Assembly: GCA_013695405.1 (NCBI GenBank)
Contig: JACDAO010000395.1
Span: 1-6,285, forward strand
Direction of reading: 5' to 3'
From: Acidobacteriota bacterium
GTDB taxonomy: Bacteria; Acidobacteriota; Vicinamibacteria; Vicinamibacterales; Vicinamibacteraceae
Length of the DNA stretch: 6,285 bases
Every line of letters starts with the position of its first letter. The stretch's first letter is position 1. The notes under the pieces are model-generated. The model did not search any database and was not told the origin of the DNA. It saw only the letters and a program-made list of their open reading frames with translations. The position numbers were made by a program, and so were the translations under genes. Below, piece after piece: positions 1-5,505 of this stretch.

Positions 1-150
1 GTGCTGGAGCGATTGGTGGTGGAGCTGTGCGGGCCTGCGCGGAGGGCGGCAGGCCCGGCCGCAGGCGCGAGGCGCGCCGAACTGTCGTCGCCGGCTGTGC
101 CGCCACGGGCTGGGTCGCCGCGGACTATGCTGCCGCGGACAGGGCGTTGA
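1..150 (+). CDS. Possible 3' end of a plus-strand gene (partial, uncertain)
   Basis: Frame 1 is open from the first base to a TGA at 148-150 (49 codons) and would overlap the last 26 bases of rpsT tail to tail. It begins LERLVVELC, which has the look of the final amphipathic helix of a folded protein, and then becomes an Ala/Arg/Pro-rich tail. In several bacterial lineages holA (DNA polymerase III delta subunit) lies next to rpsT, and an ending of this kind would fit HolA. That is inference from gene order and a few residues, not recognition. In this GC-rich stretch the other two plus frames are also open, so openness alone proves little. It could simply be non-coding sequence downstream of rpsT. 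Confidence 0.22.
   Translation: MLERLVVELCGPARRAAGPAAGARRAELSSPAVPPRAGSPRTMLPRTGR
30..57. terminator. 9-bp hairpin downstream of rpsT
   Basis: CGGGCCTGC (30-38) and GCAGGCCCG (49-57) are exact reverse complements around a 10-nt loop. The hairpin lies about 68 nt past the rpsT stop in the direction of rpsT transcription, so it may help end that transcript. No T-tract follows on either strand, so a classical intrinsic terminator is not shown. In GC-rich DNA some such stems occur by chance. Confidence 0.35.
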
Positions 151-397
151 GGCGTAGCGCGATCCGCGACTTGTAGCGCGACGCGGTGTTGTCGTGGATG
201 ATGCCCTTCTTGGCCATCTTGTCGATCAGCGAGACGGTCTCGTTCAGGTTGGACTGGGCTGCCGGGGCGTCGCCTGCGGTCAGGGCCTTGCGCAGGCTCT
301 TGAGCACGGAACGAAGACGAGTCCGCGCCTGACGGTTCCGCTCACGATTGGCCAGAGACTGCTTGTGCGCCTTCAGCGCCGACTGGTGACTTGCCAC
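125..397 (-). CDS. rpsT: 30S ribosomal protein S20
   Basis: This encodes S20, a primary 16S rRNA-binding protein of the small subunit body. The 90-aa product begins MASHQSALKAHKQS and is rich in Arg and Lys through residue 36. It carries the family hallmarks: AGD at 41-43, the AAQ..LNE stretch around 47-53, the KKGIIHDNTASRYKSR segment at 63-78, and a closing LNAL. Length is normal for the family (about 85-90 aa). The start is a GTG at 397, chosen because S20 proteins begin M-A-[SN] and the frame upstream shows no S20-like residues. A purine-rich GGGG lies 8 nt before it, which is a modest ribosome binding site. A GTG or other weak start is common for rpsT and is linked to autogenous translational control in E. 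coli; whether that holds here is inference. It has its own promoter at 500-508 and a leader of roughly 95 nt. hslR lies upstream on the same strand beyond a repeat cluster. Confidence 0.97.
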   Translation of the reverse strand: MASHQSALKAHKQSLANRERNRQARTRLRSVLKSLRKALTAGDAPAAQSNLNETVSLIDKMAKKGIIHDNTASRYKSRIALRLNALSAAA

Positions 398-461
398 GAC
401 ACAACCCCGTTTGCTGACGCGCTTGATGGTGGCTCGGCGGACCGCGAGGACCCGTCGACGT

Positions 462-484
462 GTCGGGCGCGCGTGCCACCCGAC
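462..484 (-). promoter_or_regulatory. Stem-loop in the rpsT leader
   Basis: GTCGGG (462-467) and CCCGAC (479-484) pair across an 11-nt loop inside the predicted 5' leader of rpsT. S20 synthesis is feedback-controlled at translation in E. coli, so a structured leader is plausible. The stem is only 6 bp in GC-rich sequence and no S20-specific motif is evident. Confidence 0.3.
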
Positions 485-499
485 GGCCACAAACACCGG

Positions 500-508
500 A
501 GTATAGCA
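500..508 (-). promoter_or_regulatory. Extended -10 promoter of rpsT
   Basis: On the minus strand this reads TGC-TATACT, an extended -10 element (TGn plus a hexamer matching TATAAT at five of six positions). No good TTGACA-like -35 lies 16-18 bp upstream, which is usual for extended -10 promoters. Transcription would start near 493, giving a leader of about 95 nt. The alaS promoter has the same TGC-TAnnnT form, which supports both calls. Confidence 0.7.
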
Positions 509-529
509 TGGGCTCAGGACTCGGGACTC
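509..529 (-). repeat. Three tandem 7-bp repeats over the rpsT -35 region
   Basis: The minus strand reads GAGTCCC, GAGTCCT, GAGCCCA, three consecutive near-identical heptamers. They fill the space between the rpsT extended -10 and the REP pair. They occupy the position of a -35 or activator site, but a 7-bp period does not match a DNA helical turn, so a role as a protein site array is only a possibility. Confidence 0.4.
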
Positions 530-531
530 AC

Positions 532-555
532 GTAGGCGCCGGACTTGTCCGGCGC
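532..555 (+). repeat. REP unit 1 (GTAG plus palindrome)
   Basis: GTAG (532-535) is followed at once by GCGCCGGAC-TT-GTCCGGCGC (536-555), a perfect 9-bp stem with a TT centre. Its 3' arm can also pair differently, GGCGCA (551-556) with TGCGCC (561-566). Confidence 0.75.
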
Positions 556-583
556 ACTGCTGCGCCTCGTCCGCGCGCACGGC

Positions 584-607
584 CGGTCGGACAAGTCCGA
601 CCGCTAC
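584..607 (-). repeat. REP unit 2 (GTAG plus palindrome, opposite strand)
   Basis: On the minus strand GTAG (607-604) is followed by CGGTCGGAC-TT-GTCCGACCG (603-584), again a perfect 9-bp stem with a TT centre. The inner 12 bases are identical to REP unit 1 read in the same sense. The outer arm bases differ but remain complementary (compensatory changes), which points to selection on the hairpin. Confidence 0.75.
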
Positions 608-646
608 GGCAGGGGATGTCTCAGTTACGGCAGGGGATGTCTCAGT
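605..646. repeat. 21-bp unit repeated twice in perfect tandem
   Basis: Positions 605-625 and 626-646 are identical 21-base copies, starting TACGGCAGGGG and ending GTCTCAGT. On the minus strand each copy ends in GTA. In the copy next to REP unit 2 this GTA plus base 604 forms the GTAG of that REP. The other copy supplies the TGA stop codon of hslR (642-644). I do not recognise the unit. Candidates are an extended REP flank, a tandem duplication at a REP insertion point, or a leftover end of an insertion sequence with repeated terminal motifs. Confidence 0.85.
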
Positions 647-1055
647 CCCGCCCGCGGAGGCGGCGCAGTTCCCGGCGCTCCCGCTTGTCCGGTGCGACCA
701 CCGGTCCCTTCGGCCGGGTGTCGCGCAGCAGTTGCTGGAAGGCCTGTTCCTCGGCGGTCGGCGGCGGGGTGACGTCCTCGAACAGCAGCACGCGGGCCTC
801 GGCCTTTGGCAGATGCTGTTCCGAGGTCGCCCGCACCCGCACCACCTGCTTGCGCCCGAGGGGCCGGCTCAGGGTCACCGCGTCGCCGGGCCGGACCTCG
901 CGGTTTTGTTTCGGCTTCTCGCCGTTGACCTCGACCTTGCCGCCCTTGATCGCCCGCTGCGCTTCCGAACGGGTCTTGCACAAGCAGGCGACGTCGAGCC
1001 AGACGTCGAGCCGTTGCGGGCGGTCGGACACGGGGGAGTCGGGCACCAGTACCAT
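642..1055 (-). CDS. hslR: S4-domain RNA-binding protein, Hsp15-like
   Basis: The 137-aa product matches the Hsp15 (HslR) plan from end to end. In E. coli, Hsp15 binds stalled 50S subunits that carry a nascent chain on peptidyl-tRNA and helps recycle them. The S4 RNA-binding domain spans about residues 14-62: QRLDVWL, CKTRSEAQRAI, then GGKVEVNG followed by VRPGD. After it comes a beta-rich part (VVRVRATSEQ) and a very basic C-terminal helix, PDKRERRELRRLRGRD, comparable to the E. coli ending. E. coli Hsp15 is 133 aa, so this is full length. I chose ATG at 1055; no proper Shine-Dalgarno precedes it (TAGG directly abuts the ATG). A GTG at codon 4 is an alternative start and would leave the S4 domain intact. 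The frame stays open far upstream, but that part is antisense to the divergent genes and looks non-coding. The TGA stop lies inside a 21-bp tandem repeat. Confidence 0.88.
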   Translation of the reverse strand: MVLVPDSPVSDRPQRLDVWLDVACLCKTRSEAQRAIKGGKVEVNGEKPKQNREVRPGDAVTLSRPLGRKQVVRVRATSEQHLPKAEARVLLFEDVTPPPTAEEQAFQQLLRDTRPKGPVVAPDKRERRELRRLRGRD

Positions 1056-1100
1056 CCTAGAGCCAATCAGGCCGACGGCTGCAGGGCGCGCGAGCCTTTC

Positions 1101-1109
1101 TGATACCTT
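1101..1109 (+). promoter_or_regulatory. Weak candidate extended -10 for the YvlD-type gene
   Basis: In the 60-bp gap between the divergent hslR and the membrane protein gene, the plus strand reads TGA-TACCTT six bases before the ATG at 1116. If this TGn-hexamer works like those of rpsT and alaS, transcription would begin at or next to the ATG, which would fit the lack of a Shine-Dalgarno there. The hexamer matches the consensus poorly and there is no clear -35, so this is tentative. Confidence 0.25.
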
Positions 1110-1115
1110 TCGCCC

Positions 1116-1460
1116 ATGGGGTTCCTGCTGCACTGGGCGATCGTGGCCTGCGCGCTGTGGGTGGCGACGGTGATGGTCGACGGCGTGGTGGTGCGCTCGG
1201 TGCCGACGCTCCTGATCGCGGCGCTCGTGCTCGGGCTGGTCAACGCGCTGGTCCGGCCGGTGCTGACGCTGGTGACGCTGCCGCTGACGATCATCACGCT
1301 CGGCCTGTTCTACCTGGTGGTCAACGGGCTGGCGTTCGGCTTGGCCGCGGCGGTGGTGCCGGGCTTCGAGGTCGCCGGGCTGGGGAGCGCGGTGCTCGGC
1401 GCCCTGCTGGTCGGCGTGGTCAGCTGGGTGCTCGGGGCCATCTTCAACCGGAGGTCGTGA
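1116..1460 (+). CDS. YvlD-type small membrane protein (phage holin 4-2 family)
   Basis: This 114-aa inner-membrane protein is almost entirely hydrophobic, with about four helices: roughly residues 3-21, 29-46, 48-80 (broken by Pro56) and 86-110. The family signature is clear: N43, R47-P48, L55-P56, then T61-L62-G63-L64-F65 and N70. This is the pattern of the Phage_holin_4_2 / YvlD family. Despite the name, members are mostly chromosomal and not proven holins; in Bacillus yvlD belongs to a cell-envelope stress operon. There is nothing phage-like around it. No Shine-Dalgarno precedes the ATG, so translation may depend on a very short or absent leader. Its TGA stop overlaps the ATG of the TerB-like gene by one base, so the two are surely co-transcribed and probably translationally coupled. 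A role in envelope homeostasis is inference. Confidence 0.88.
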   Translation: MGFLLHWAIVACALWVATVMVDGVVVRSVPTLLIAALVLGLVNALVRPVLTLVTLPLTIITLGLFYLVVNGLAFGLAAAVVPGFEVAGLGSAVLGALLVGVVSWVLGAIFNRRS

Positions 1461-1996
1461 TGATCGGCGAGTTGTTCCGAAGCCTGGGACTCGGTGCCGC
1501 AGAGGACACGCGGCAGGACACGGAGACGGTCGCGCAGATTGCCAGCGGCCTGCAAGGGGTGCCGGCGGAGCGGGCGCGCTTCCTGGCCGCCTTCGCCTAC
1601 CTGCTCGGGCGCGTCGCCTTCGCCGATCACGACGTGAGTCCGGAGGAACGGCAGACGATGGAGTCGTTCCTGGCGGGCCAGGGCGTGTCATCCGGACAGG
1701 CGGGCGAGGTGGTGAACCTGGCGGTGCGGGCCACCGGCAGCCACGGCGCGGCAGAGGACTACCAGATTGCCCGCGAGTTCGAGGCGATCGCCACCCGCGA
1801 GGAAAAGCTGCAGCTGTTGCGCGCGCTGTTCACGGTCTCGGCCGAGCACGGCATCACCACGCTCGAGGACAACGAAATCAGCCGCATCGCCAGGGTGTTG
1901 CGGCTGGAACGCGCCGATGTGTCGGCGCTGCGGATCGAGTTCCGCGACGCTCTGAACTCACGACAGCCGTCAACGCCTCGCACGGGCCAGGTCTGA
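1460..1996 (+). CDS. TerB-like tellurite-resistance family protein
   Basis: The 178-aa soluble, all-helical protein belongs to the TerB-like superfamily. The first half holds ARFLAAFAYLLGRVAFADHDVSPEE (start given as pieces: Ala39 to Glu63), the typical A-x-A-D-x-x-[IV]-[SD]-x-x-E acidic motif at 53-63. The second half repeats the theme with AEHGITTLEDNEISRIARVL around 128-147. Such paired acidic turns can bind divalent metal. True TerB sits in a ter cluster and is linked to tellurite and stress responses; this is a stand-alone relative and its substrate is unknown. The start is ATG at 1460, with GGAGG at 1450-1454 five bases upstream, inside the end of the membrane protein gene. The frame is open back to about 1157, but that stretch is a shadow of the upstream gene. 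The Pro/Thr-rich last ten residues look disordered. Its pairing with the YvlD-type protein suggests a shared envelope-linked job, which is inferred. Confidence 0.82.
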   Translation: MIGELFRSLGLGAAEDTRQDTETVAQIASGLQGVPAERARFLAAFAYLLGRVAFADHDVSPEERQTMESFLAGQGVSSGQAGEVVNLAVRATGSHGAAEDYQIAREFEAIATREEKLQLLRALFTVSAEHGITTLEDNEISRIARVLRLERADVSALRIEFRDALNSRQPSTPRTGQV

Positions 1997-2007
1997 CCGG
2001 ACCGTGC
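1980..2007. terminator. Hairpin between convergent TerB-like and transglycosylase genes
   Basis: GCACGG (1980-1985) pairs with CCGTGC (2002-2007). Inside it CC/GG and GGT/ACC (1990-1992 with 1996-1998) continue the stem to a CTG loop, with one mismatch and one bulged base. The structure spans the TerB-like stop codon and most of the 23-bp gap, so it could act on both transcripts. There is no T-tract on either side. Confidence 0.45.
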
Positions 2008-2019
2008 CCCGCGCGCTGG

Positions 2020-2727
2020 TTAGCGGACCACCTGATAGTCGCCGCTGGCCGGACGGGTATCGGTGAGTCGCCAGCGCGGCTGCCCGTCGACCAGTTCCAG
2101 CACCTTGTAGATCACCGTGCGGCCGAGCCGTGGGCCCGCCGCCAACAGGCTGTCGCTGCGCTGCGAGATCCGGCGGACGTACTCGCGGGTCTCCTTGAAG
2201 GGCGGCACCTGCTGGCCGTAGCGGTTGACCGCGCCAGGGCCGGCGTTGTAAGCCGCCAGCGCCAGCACCTCGTCGCCGAACTCTCGCAGCAGCGAGCCGA
2301 GGTAGGCGACCCCGCCGCGGATGTTCTGGGCCGGATCCCACGGGTTGTCGACGCCGAGATCGGCGGCCGTTGCGGGCATCAACTGCATCAGCCCCATCGC
2401 CCCCTTGACCGAGCGCGCCCGCGGATTGAAGCCGGACTCCTGGTGGATGACCGCGCGCACCAGTTCCGGCCGCACCCCGTGATTGGCCGAGGCCTCCTCG
2501 ATCACGTCGTCGTACAACGCGACCACGTCGCGGGTCCGGGTGGTGACGCGGGTGGTGCGGATGCCCGAGGTGCGCACCACGTAAGCGCTGACCGCCGCCG
2601 TCAGCGGACGATCCGACAGCACCATCGTGCCGTCAGCCTCATGCCCGACGTAGATCTGCGCCTTGGCGGTCGTGGCGCCCAGGGCCAGCAGTCCCAGGGC
2701 GACGGCGAATACGGCGCGGACGGTCAT
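2020..2727 (-). CDS. Secreted lytic transglycosylase (SLT domain)
   Basis: The 235-aa product cleaves the MurNAc-GlcNAc bond of peptidoglycan with formation of 1,6-anhydro-MurNAc, acting in the periplasm. An N-terminal signal peptide runs from residue 1 to about 23 (MTVR, then a hydrophobic run, then AKA before Gln24); there is no lipobox Cys. Residues 25-42 (IYVGHEADGTMVLSDRPL) resemble the short beta-rich module (DUF4124-like) often found in front of SLT domains. The SLT domain covers about 70-190, with the catalytic Glu97 in HQESGFNP, GLMQLMPAT at 112-120, AYNAGPGAV at 159-167 and YVRRI at 183-187. All core motifs are intact. I chose ATG at 2727 because it gives a good signal peptide. A TTG at 2754 or GTG at 2736 would add a few residues with charged character. 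It lies 132 nt downstream of alaS on the same strand and may be partly read through from it, and it converges with the TerB-like gene. Confidence 0.93.
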   Translation of the reverse strand: MTVRAVFAVALGLLALGATTAKAQIYVGHEADGTMVLSDRPLTAAVSAYVVRTSGIRTTRVTTRTRDVVALYDDVIEEASANHGVRPELVRAVIHQESGFNPRARSVKGAMGLMQLMPATAADLGVDNPWDPAQNIRGGVAYLGSLLREFGDEVLALAAYNAGPGAVNRYGQQVPPFKETREYVRRISQRSDSLLAAGPRLGRTVIYKVLELVDGQPRWRLTDTRPASGDYQVVR

Positions 2728-2804
2728 GCCTCTCACAGCGGCATGACGAGGCAAGACTCGATCCCCGGCGGATGACGGTCGGCTGCGCGCGTTTTGCCCG
2801 GCAG

Positions 2805-2849
2805 ATCGCAGGGATCGCCACCCGCACCTGCGCAGGGCGTCGCTGCGAT
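2805..2849 (-). repeat. Nested inverted repeats between alaS and the transglycosylase gene
   Basis: ATCGCAG (2805-2811) and CTGCGAT (2843-2849) form a 7-bp inverted repeat that encloses a perfect palindrome CCTGCGCAGG (2827-2836). CCTGCG-type words recur so that more than one fold is possible. It begins 11 nt after the alaS stop, so it could be an alaS terminator or an attenuating structure before the downstream gene. No U-rich tract follows. Confidence 0.35.
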
Positions 2850-2859
2850 GACAAAGGTG

Positions 2860-5505
2860 TCAGCGGCCCGGCTGGGCCAACGCCTCGCCGAGCGCTGCCG
2901 GCGCCTCGGACAGCAGCGCGTCGATCTGCTCGGGCCGCTTGCCGCCGGCTTCGGCAAAATCCGGACGCCCGCCGCCGCTGCCGCCGACGATCGGCCCGAG
3001 GCGCTTGACCAGATCGCCAGCGCGGACGCGGCTGGTCAGGTCGGGCGTCACCGCCACGACCAGCGAGACCTTGCCGTCGGCCGGGGCCACCAGCACGACG
3101 ACACCCGAACCAATCGACGCCTTGATCTGGTCCGACAGCTCACGCAGGGCCGCGCGGTCGACGCCGTCGACGCGGCGGCTGACCAGGGTCACGCCGTCCA
3201 CGACCCTGGTCTCGGCCATTGTCCCGTCCCCGCCGGCGCCGAGCGCGCCCTTGACGCGGGCTGCCTGCAGGTCGCGCGTCAGGCGCCTGATCTCGGCCTG
3301 CAACTTGGCGACGGCCTGCGCCGCGTCCGCCGGGGCGACGTGCAGTTCGGAGGACACCGCCTGCAGGTGCCGGCGCTCGTGCTGCAGCAGCGCGACGGCA
3401 CCGTCTCCGGTCACAGCCTCGACACGCCGCACGCCGGCCGCGACTCCGCCCTCGCCGACGATCACGAACGGCCCGATGTCGCCGGTGGCCGCGCAATGCG
3501 TGCCGCCACACAGTTCCAGGCTGATGCCCGGGACGTCGACGACCCGCACCCGGTCGCCATACTTCTCGCCGAACAACGCCATCGCCCCGAGGGCCATCGC
3601 CTCGTCGGTGGCCTTGACCGTGGTCTGCACCGGCGCGTTCGCCATCACGTGCGTGTTGACGACGCGCTCGATGGCGGTGAGGTCGTCGGCGCTGATTGTC
3701 CCGGTGTGCACGAAGTCGAACCGAAGCCGGTCCGGCGCCACCAGCGATCCGGCCTGCTTGACGTGCGGTCCGAGGCGCTGCCGCAATGCCGCGTGCAGCA
3801 GGTGCGTGGCGGTGTGGTTGCGGCAGATCGACAGGCGGCGCGGCTCGTCGACCTGCGCGCGGACGACGTCGCCGGTCCGCAGCGAGCCGCCGCGCAGCGT
3901 GACGTGGTGGACGCGTGGGCCGGCGGTGGCCAGTCGCGACATCGCCTGCACCTCGGCGCGTGACGAGACGCCAATCAACAGGCCACTGTCCGACACCTGG
4001 CCGCCGCTCTCGACATAGAACGGCGTCCGGTCGAGCACCACGAAGCCGGTCGCGACAGCGTCGAGCGCCGGCACCTCGGAACGGTCGGCGTCGAACAGCG
4101 CGACCACCCGAGCCTGCGCGACGCACGTCTCACGGTAGCCGTCGAACTGGTCGCCGATGTCGTCGAGGGTGGATCGGGTGGCCTCGGACGACACCGTAAA
4201 ACCCTGGATCTTCGCGATCTCGAACGAACTGCTGGCGCGCGCGCGGCTGCGCTGCGCCGCCATCGCGATGTCGAAACCGGCCCGGTCCACGCTCAGCTGC
4301 CGCTCGCTGGCGAGATCCTCGATGAAGTCCGCCGGCAGGCCGAGCGAGTCGTAGAGCCGGAACATCTCGTCGCCCGGCACCACCTTCGCCTCGGACGCGG
4401 CGGCACGATCGAGCACCTGTTCGAGGCGGTGCAGTCCGCCGGTCAGCACCGCGTCGAACCGTTCCTCCTCGGAGCGGATCACGCGGACCACGGCGTCGCG
4501 ACTGGTGCGGAGCTCGGGGTAGGCGTCGCCCATCTCGCCGACCACCCGGTCGGCCAATTCGTGCATGAACGGCTGCATGATGCCGAGCTTCTTGCCGTGG
4601 CGCATCGCGCGCCGCATGATCTTGCGCAGCACGTAGCCGCGCCACTCGTTGCTCGGCATGACGCCGTCGGCGATCAGGAACGTACAGGCGCGCATGTGAT
4701 CGGCGACCACCCGCATCGAGGTGCTCGCCGTCGCGTCCTCGCCATAGGGCCGGCCGCACATCGCCGCCACGTCCTGCAGCAGCGGCTGGAACAGGTCGGT
4801 GTCGTAGTTGCTCGGCACGCCCTGAGCCACGGCGGCAATCCGCTCCAGCCCCATCCCGGTGTCGATCGACGGCGCCGGCAGCGGCTGCAACGAGCCATCC
4901 GGCTGTCGATCGAACTCCATGAAGACGTTGTTCCAGATCTCCATCATCGAGCCGTCGTCCTGGATGACGTAGATCTCCGAGCAGCGACCGCACGGACCGG
5001 TCTCGCCCATCTGCCAGAAATTGTCGTCGGCGCCGAGCTCGCCGATGCGTGCCGCGGGCAGGTATTGCAGCCACAGGTCGTACGCCTCGGCGTCGCGCGG
5101 CACGAGGGCGTCGCCCATGAACACGGTGGCGTAGAGGCGGTCGGCGGGCAGACCCCAGCCGTCGGTCAGCAGCGACCAGGCCAGCGGGATGGCCTCGGGC
5201 TTGAAGTAGTCGCCGAAGGAGAAGTTGCCGAGCATCTCGAAGAACGTGTGATGCCGTGGCGACGGGCCGACGTTGTCCAGGTCGTTGTGCTTGCCGCTGA
5301 CGCGCATGCACTTCTGCGACGAGGTGGCGCGGCGGTAGTCGCGGCGCTCCGTGCCGAGAAACACCTCCTTGAACTGGTTCATCCCGGCGTTGGTGAACAG
5401 CAGGGTCGGGTCGTCGCCGGGCACCAGCGGCGCACTGGCCACCGGCTTGTGACCGTGACCGGCAAAATAATCGAGGAAACTGCGGCGGATCTCGCGCGAA
5501 CGCAT
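2860..5505 (-). CDS. alaS: Alanyl-tRNA synthetase
   Basis: This class II synthetase charges tRNA-Ala in the cytoplasm. The product is 881 aa, close to the roughly 875 of E. coli. The catalytic domain covers about residues 1-240. It starts with MRSREIRRSFLDYF, the usual AlaRS beginning, and includes class II motif 2 around HHTFFEMLGNFSFGDYF (85-101) and motif 3 in DTGMGLERI (215-223). A helical tRNA-recognition domain follows. The editing domain has the zinc ligands His564 and His568 (NHTATH), Cys666 and His670 (CGGTH), falling on the same residue numbers as in E. coli, so mischarged Ser/Gly-tRNA-Ala should be hydrolysed. The C-Ala domain ends with GGSGGGRPD (841-849). One difference is GPCGRCSEI where GPCGPC is usual, followed by a shortened loop before EIWN. 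The frame is open upstream to 5904, but that part looks non-coding and homology begins at 5505. There is no Shine-Dalgarno. A promoter and palindrome adjoin the start codon. Confidence 0.98.
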   Translation of the reverse strand: MRSREIRRSFLDYFAGHGHKPVASAPLVPGDDPTLLFTNAGMNQFKEVFLGTERRDYRRATSSQKCMRVSGKHNDLDNVGPSPRHHTFFEMLGNFSFGDYFKPEAIPLAWSLLTDGWGLPADRLYATVFMGDALVPRDAEAYDLWLQYLPAARIGELGADDNFWQMGETGPCGRCSEIYVIQDDGSMMEIWNNVFMEFDRQPDGSLQPLPAPSIDTGMGLERIAAVAQGVPSNYDTDLFQPLLQDVAAMCGRPYGEDATASTSMRVVADHMRACTFLIADGVMPSNEWRGYVLRKIMRRAMRHGKKLGIMQPFMHELADRVVGEMGDAYPELRTSRDAVVRVIRSEEERFDAVLTGGLHRLEQVLDRAAASEAKVVPGDEMFRLYDSLGLPADFIEDLASERQLSVDRAGFDIAMAAQRSRARASSSFEIAKIQGFTVSSEATRSTLDDIGDQFDGYRETCVAQARVVALFDADRSEVPALDAVATGFVVLDRTPFYVESGGQVSDSGLLIGVSSRAEVQAMSRLATAGPRVHHVTLRGGSLRTGDVVRAQVDEPRRLSICRNHTATHLLHAALRQRLGPHVKQAGSLVAPDRLRFDFVHTGTISADDLTAIERVVNTHVMANAPVQTTVKATDEAMALGAMALFGEKYGDRVRVVDVPGISLELCGGTHCAATGDIGPFVIVGEGGVAAGVRRVEAVTGDGAVALLQHERRHLQAVSSELHVAPADAAQAVAKLQAEIRRLTRDLQAARVKGALGAGGDGTMAETRVVDGVTLVSRRVDGVDRAALRELSDQIKASIGSGVVVLVAPADGKVSLVVAVTPDLTSRVRAGDLVKRLGPIVGGSGGGRPDFAEAGGKRPEQIDALLSEAPAALGEALAQPGR

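Larger units (their letters stand above)
532..607. repeat. Inverted pair of REP elements (BIME-like) flanked by GTAG/CTAC
   Basis: Two 20-bp palindromes, each with 9-bp arms and a 2-nt centre, lie in opposite orientation 28 bp apart. Each has GTAG on its outer side: GTAG at 532-535 on the plus strand, and CTAC at 604-607, which is GTAG on the minus strand. Read in the same sense both are GTAG then a hairpin with core CGGAC-TT-GTCCG. A GTAG-type tetranucleotide 5' to a hairpin is the known recognition signature of REP elements mobilised by RAYT (REP-associated Y1 tyrosine) transposases, and inverted pairs are called BIMEs. No RAYT gene is in this window. The pair sits between hslR and rpsT, directly upstream of the rpsT promoter, and could form a strong hairpin in hslR read-through RNA. 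Confidence 0.8.

Noticed and set aside
536..603. The palindromes as an intrinsic terminator only
   Set aside because: They have no T-tract, and the exact outer GTAG on both sides with a shared core fits a mobile REP pair better, though they may also stop transcription.
605..646. CRISPR-like repeats
   Set aside because: The two copies are directly adjacent with no spacer and there are no cas genes.
1116..1460. Prophage holin or lysis cassette with the nearby transglycosylase
   Set aside because: The membrane protein is of the chromosomal YvlD type, the transglycosylase has its own signal peptide and lies on the opposite strand, and no other phage genes are present.
1056..1691. Upstream extension of hslR on the minus strand
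   Set aside because: It is antisense to the YvlD-type and TerB-like genes, and the translation is a run of His, Gln, Arg and Asp without domain character.
1460..1996. A tellurite resistance operon
   Set aside because: Only one TerB-like gene is present; no terA, terC, terD or terE neighbours are seen.
2728..2754. TTG start for the transglycosylase at 2754
   Set aside because: It would put nine mostly polar or charged residues before the signal peptide with no better ribosome binding site; the ATG at 2727 gives a normal signal peptide.
2794..3963. 389-codon plus-strand frame antisense to alaS
   Set aside because: Its translation is Asp/Arg/His-rich and low in structure; it is a GC-rich shadow of alaS, whose motifs are unmistakable. 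The same holds for the frames at 2939-4018 and 4429-5520.
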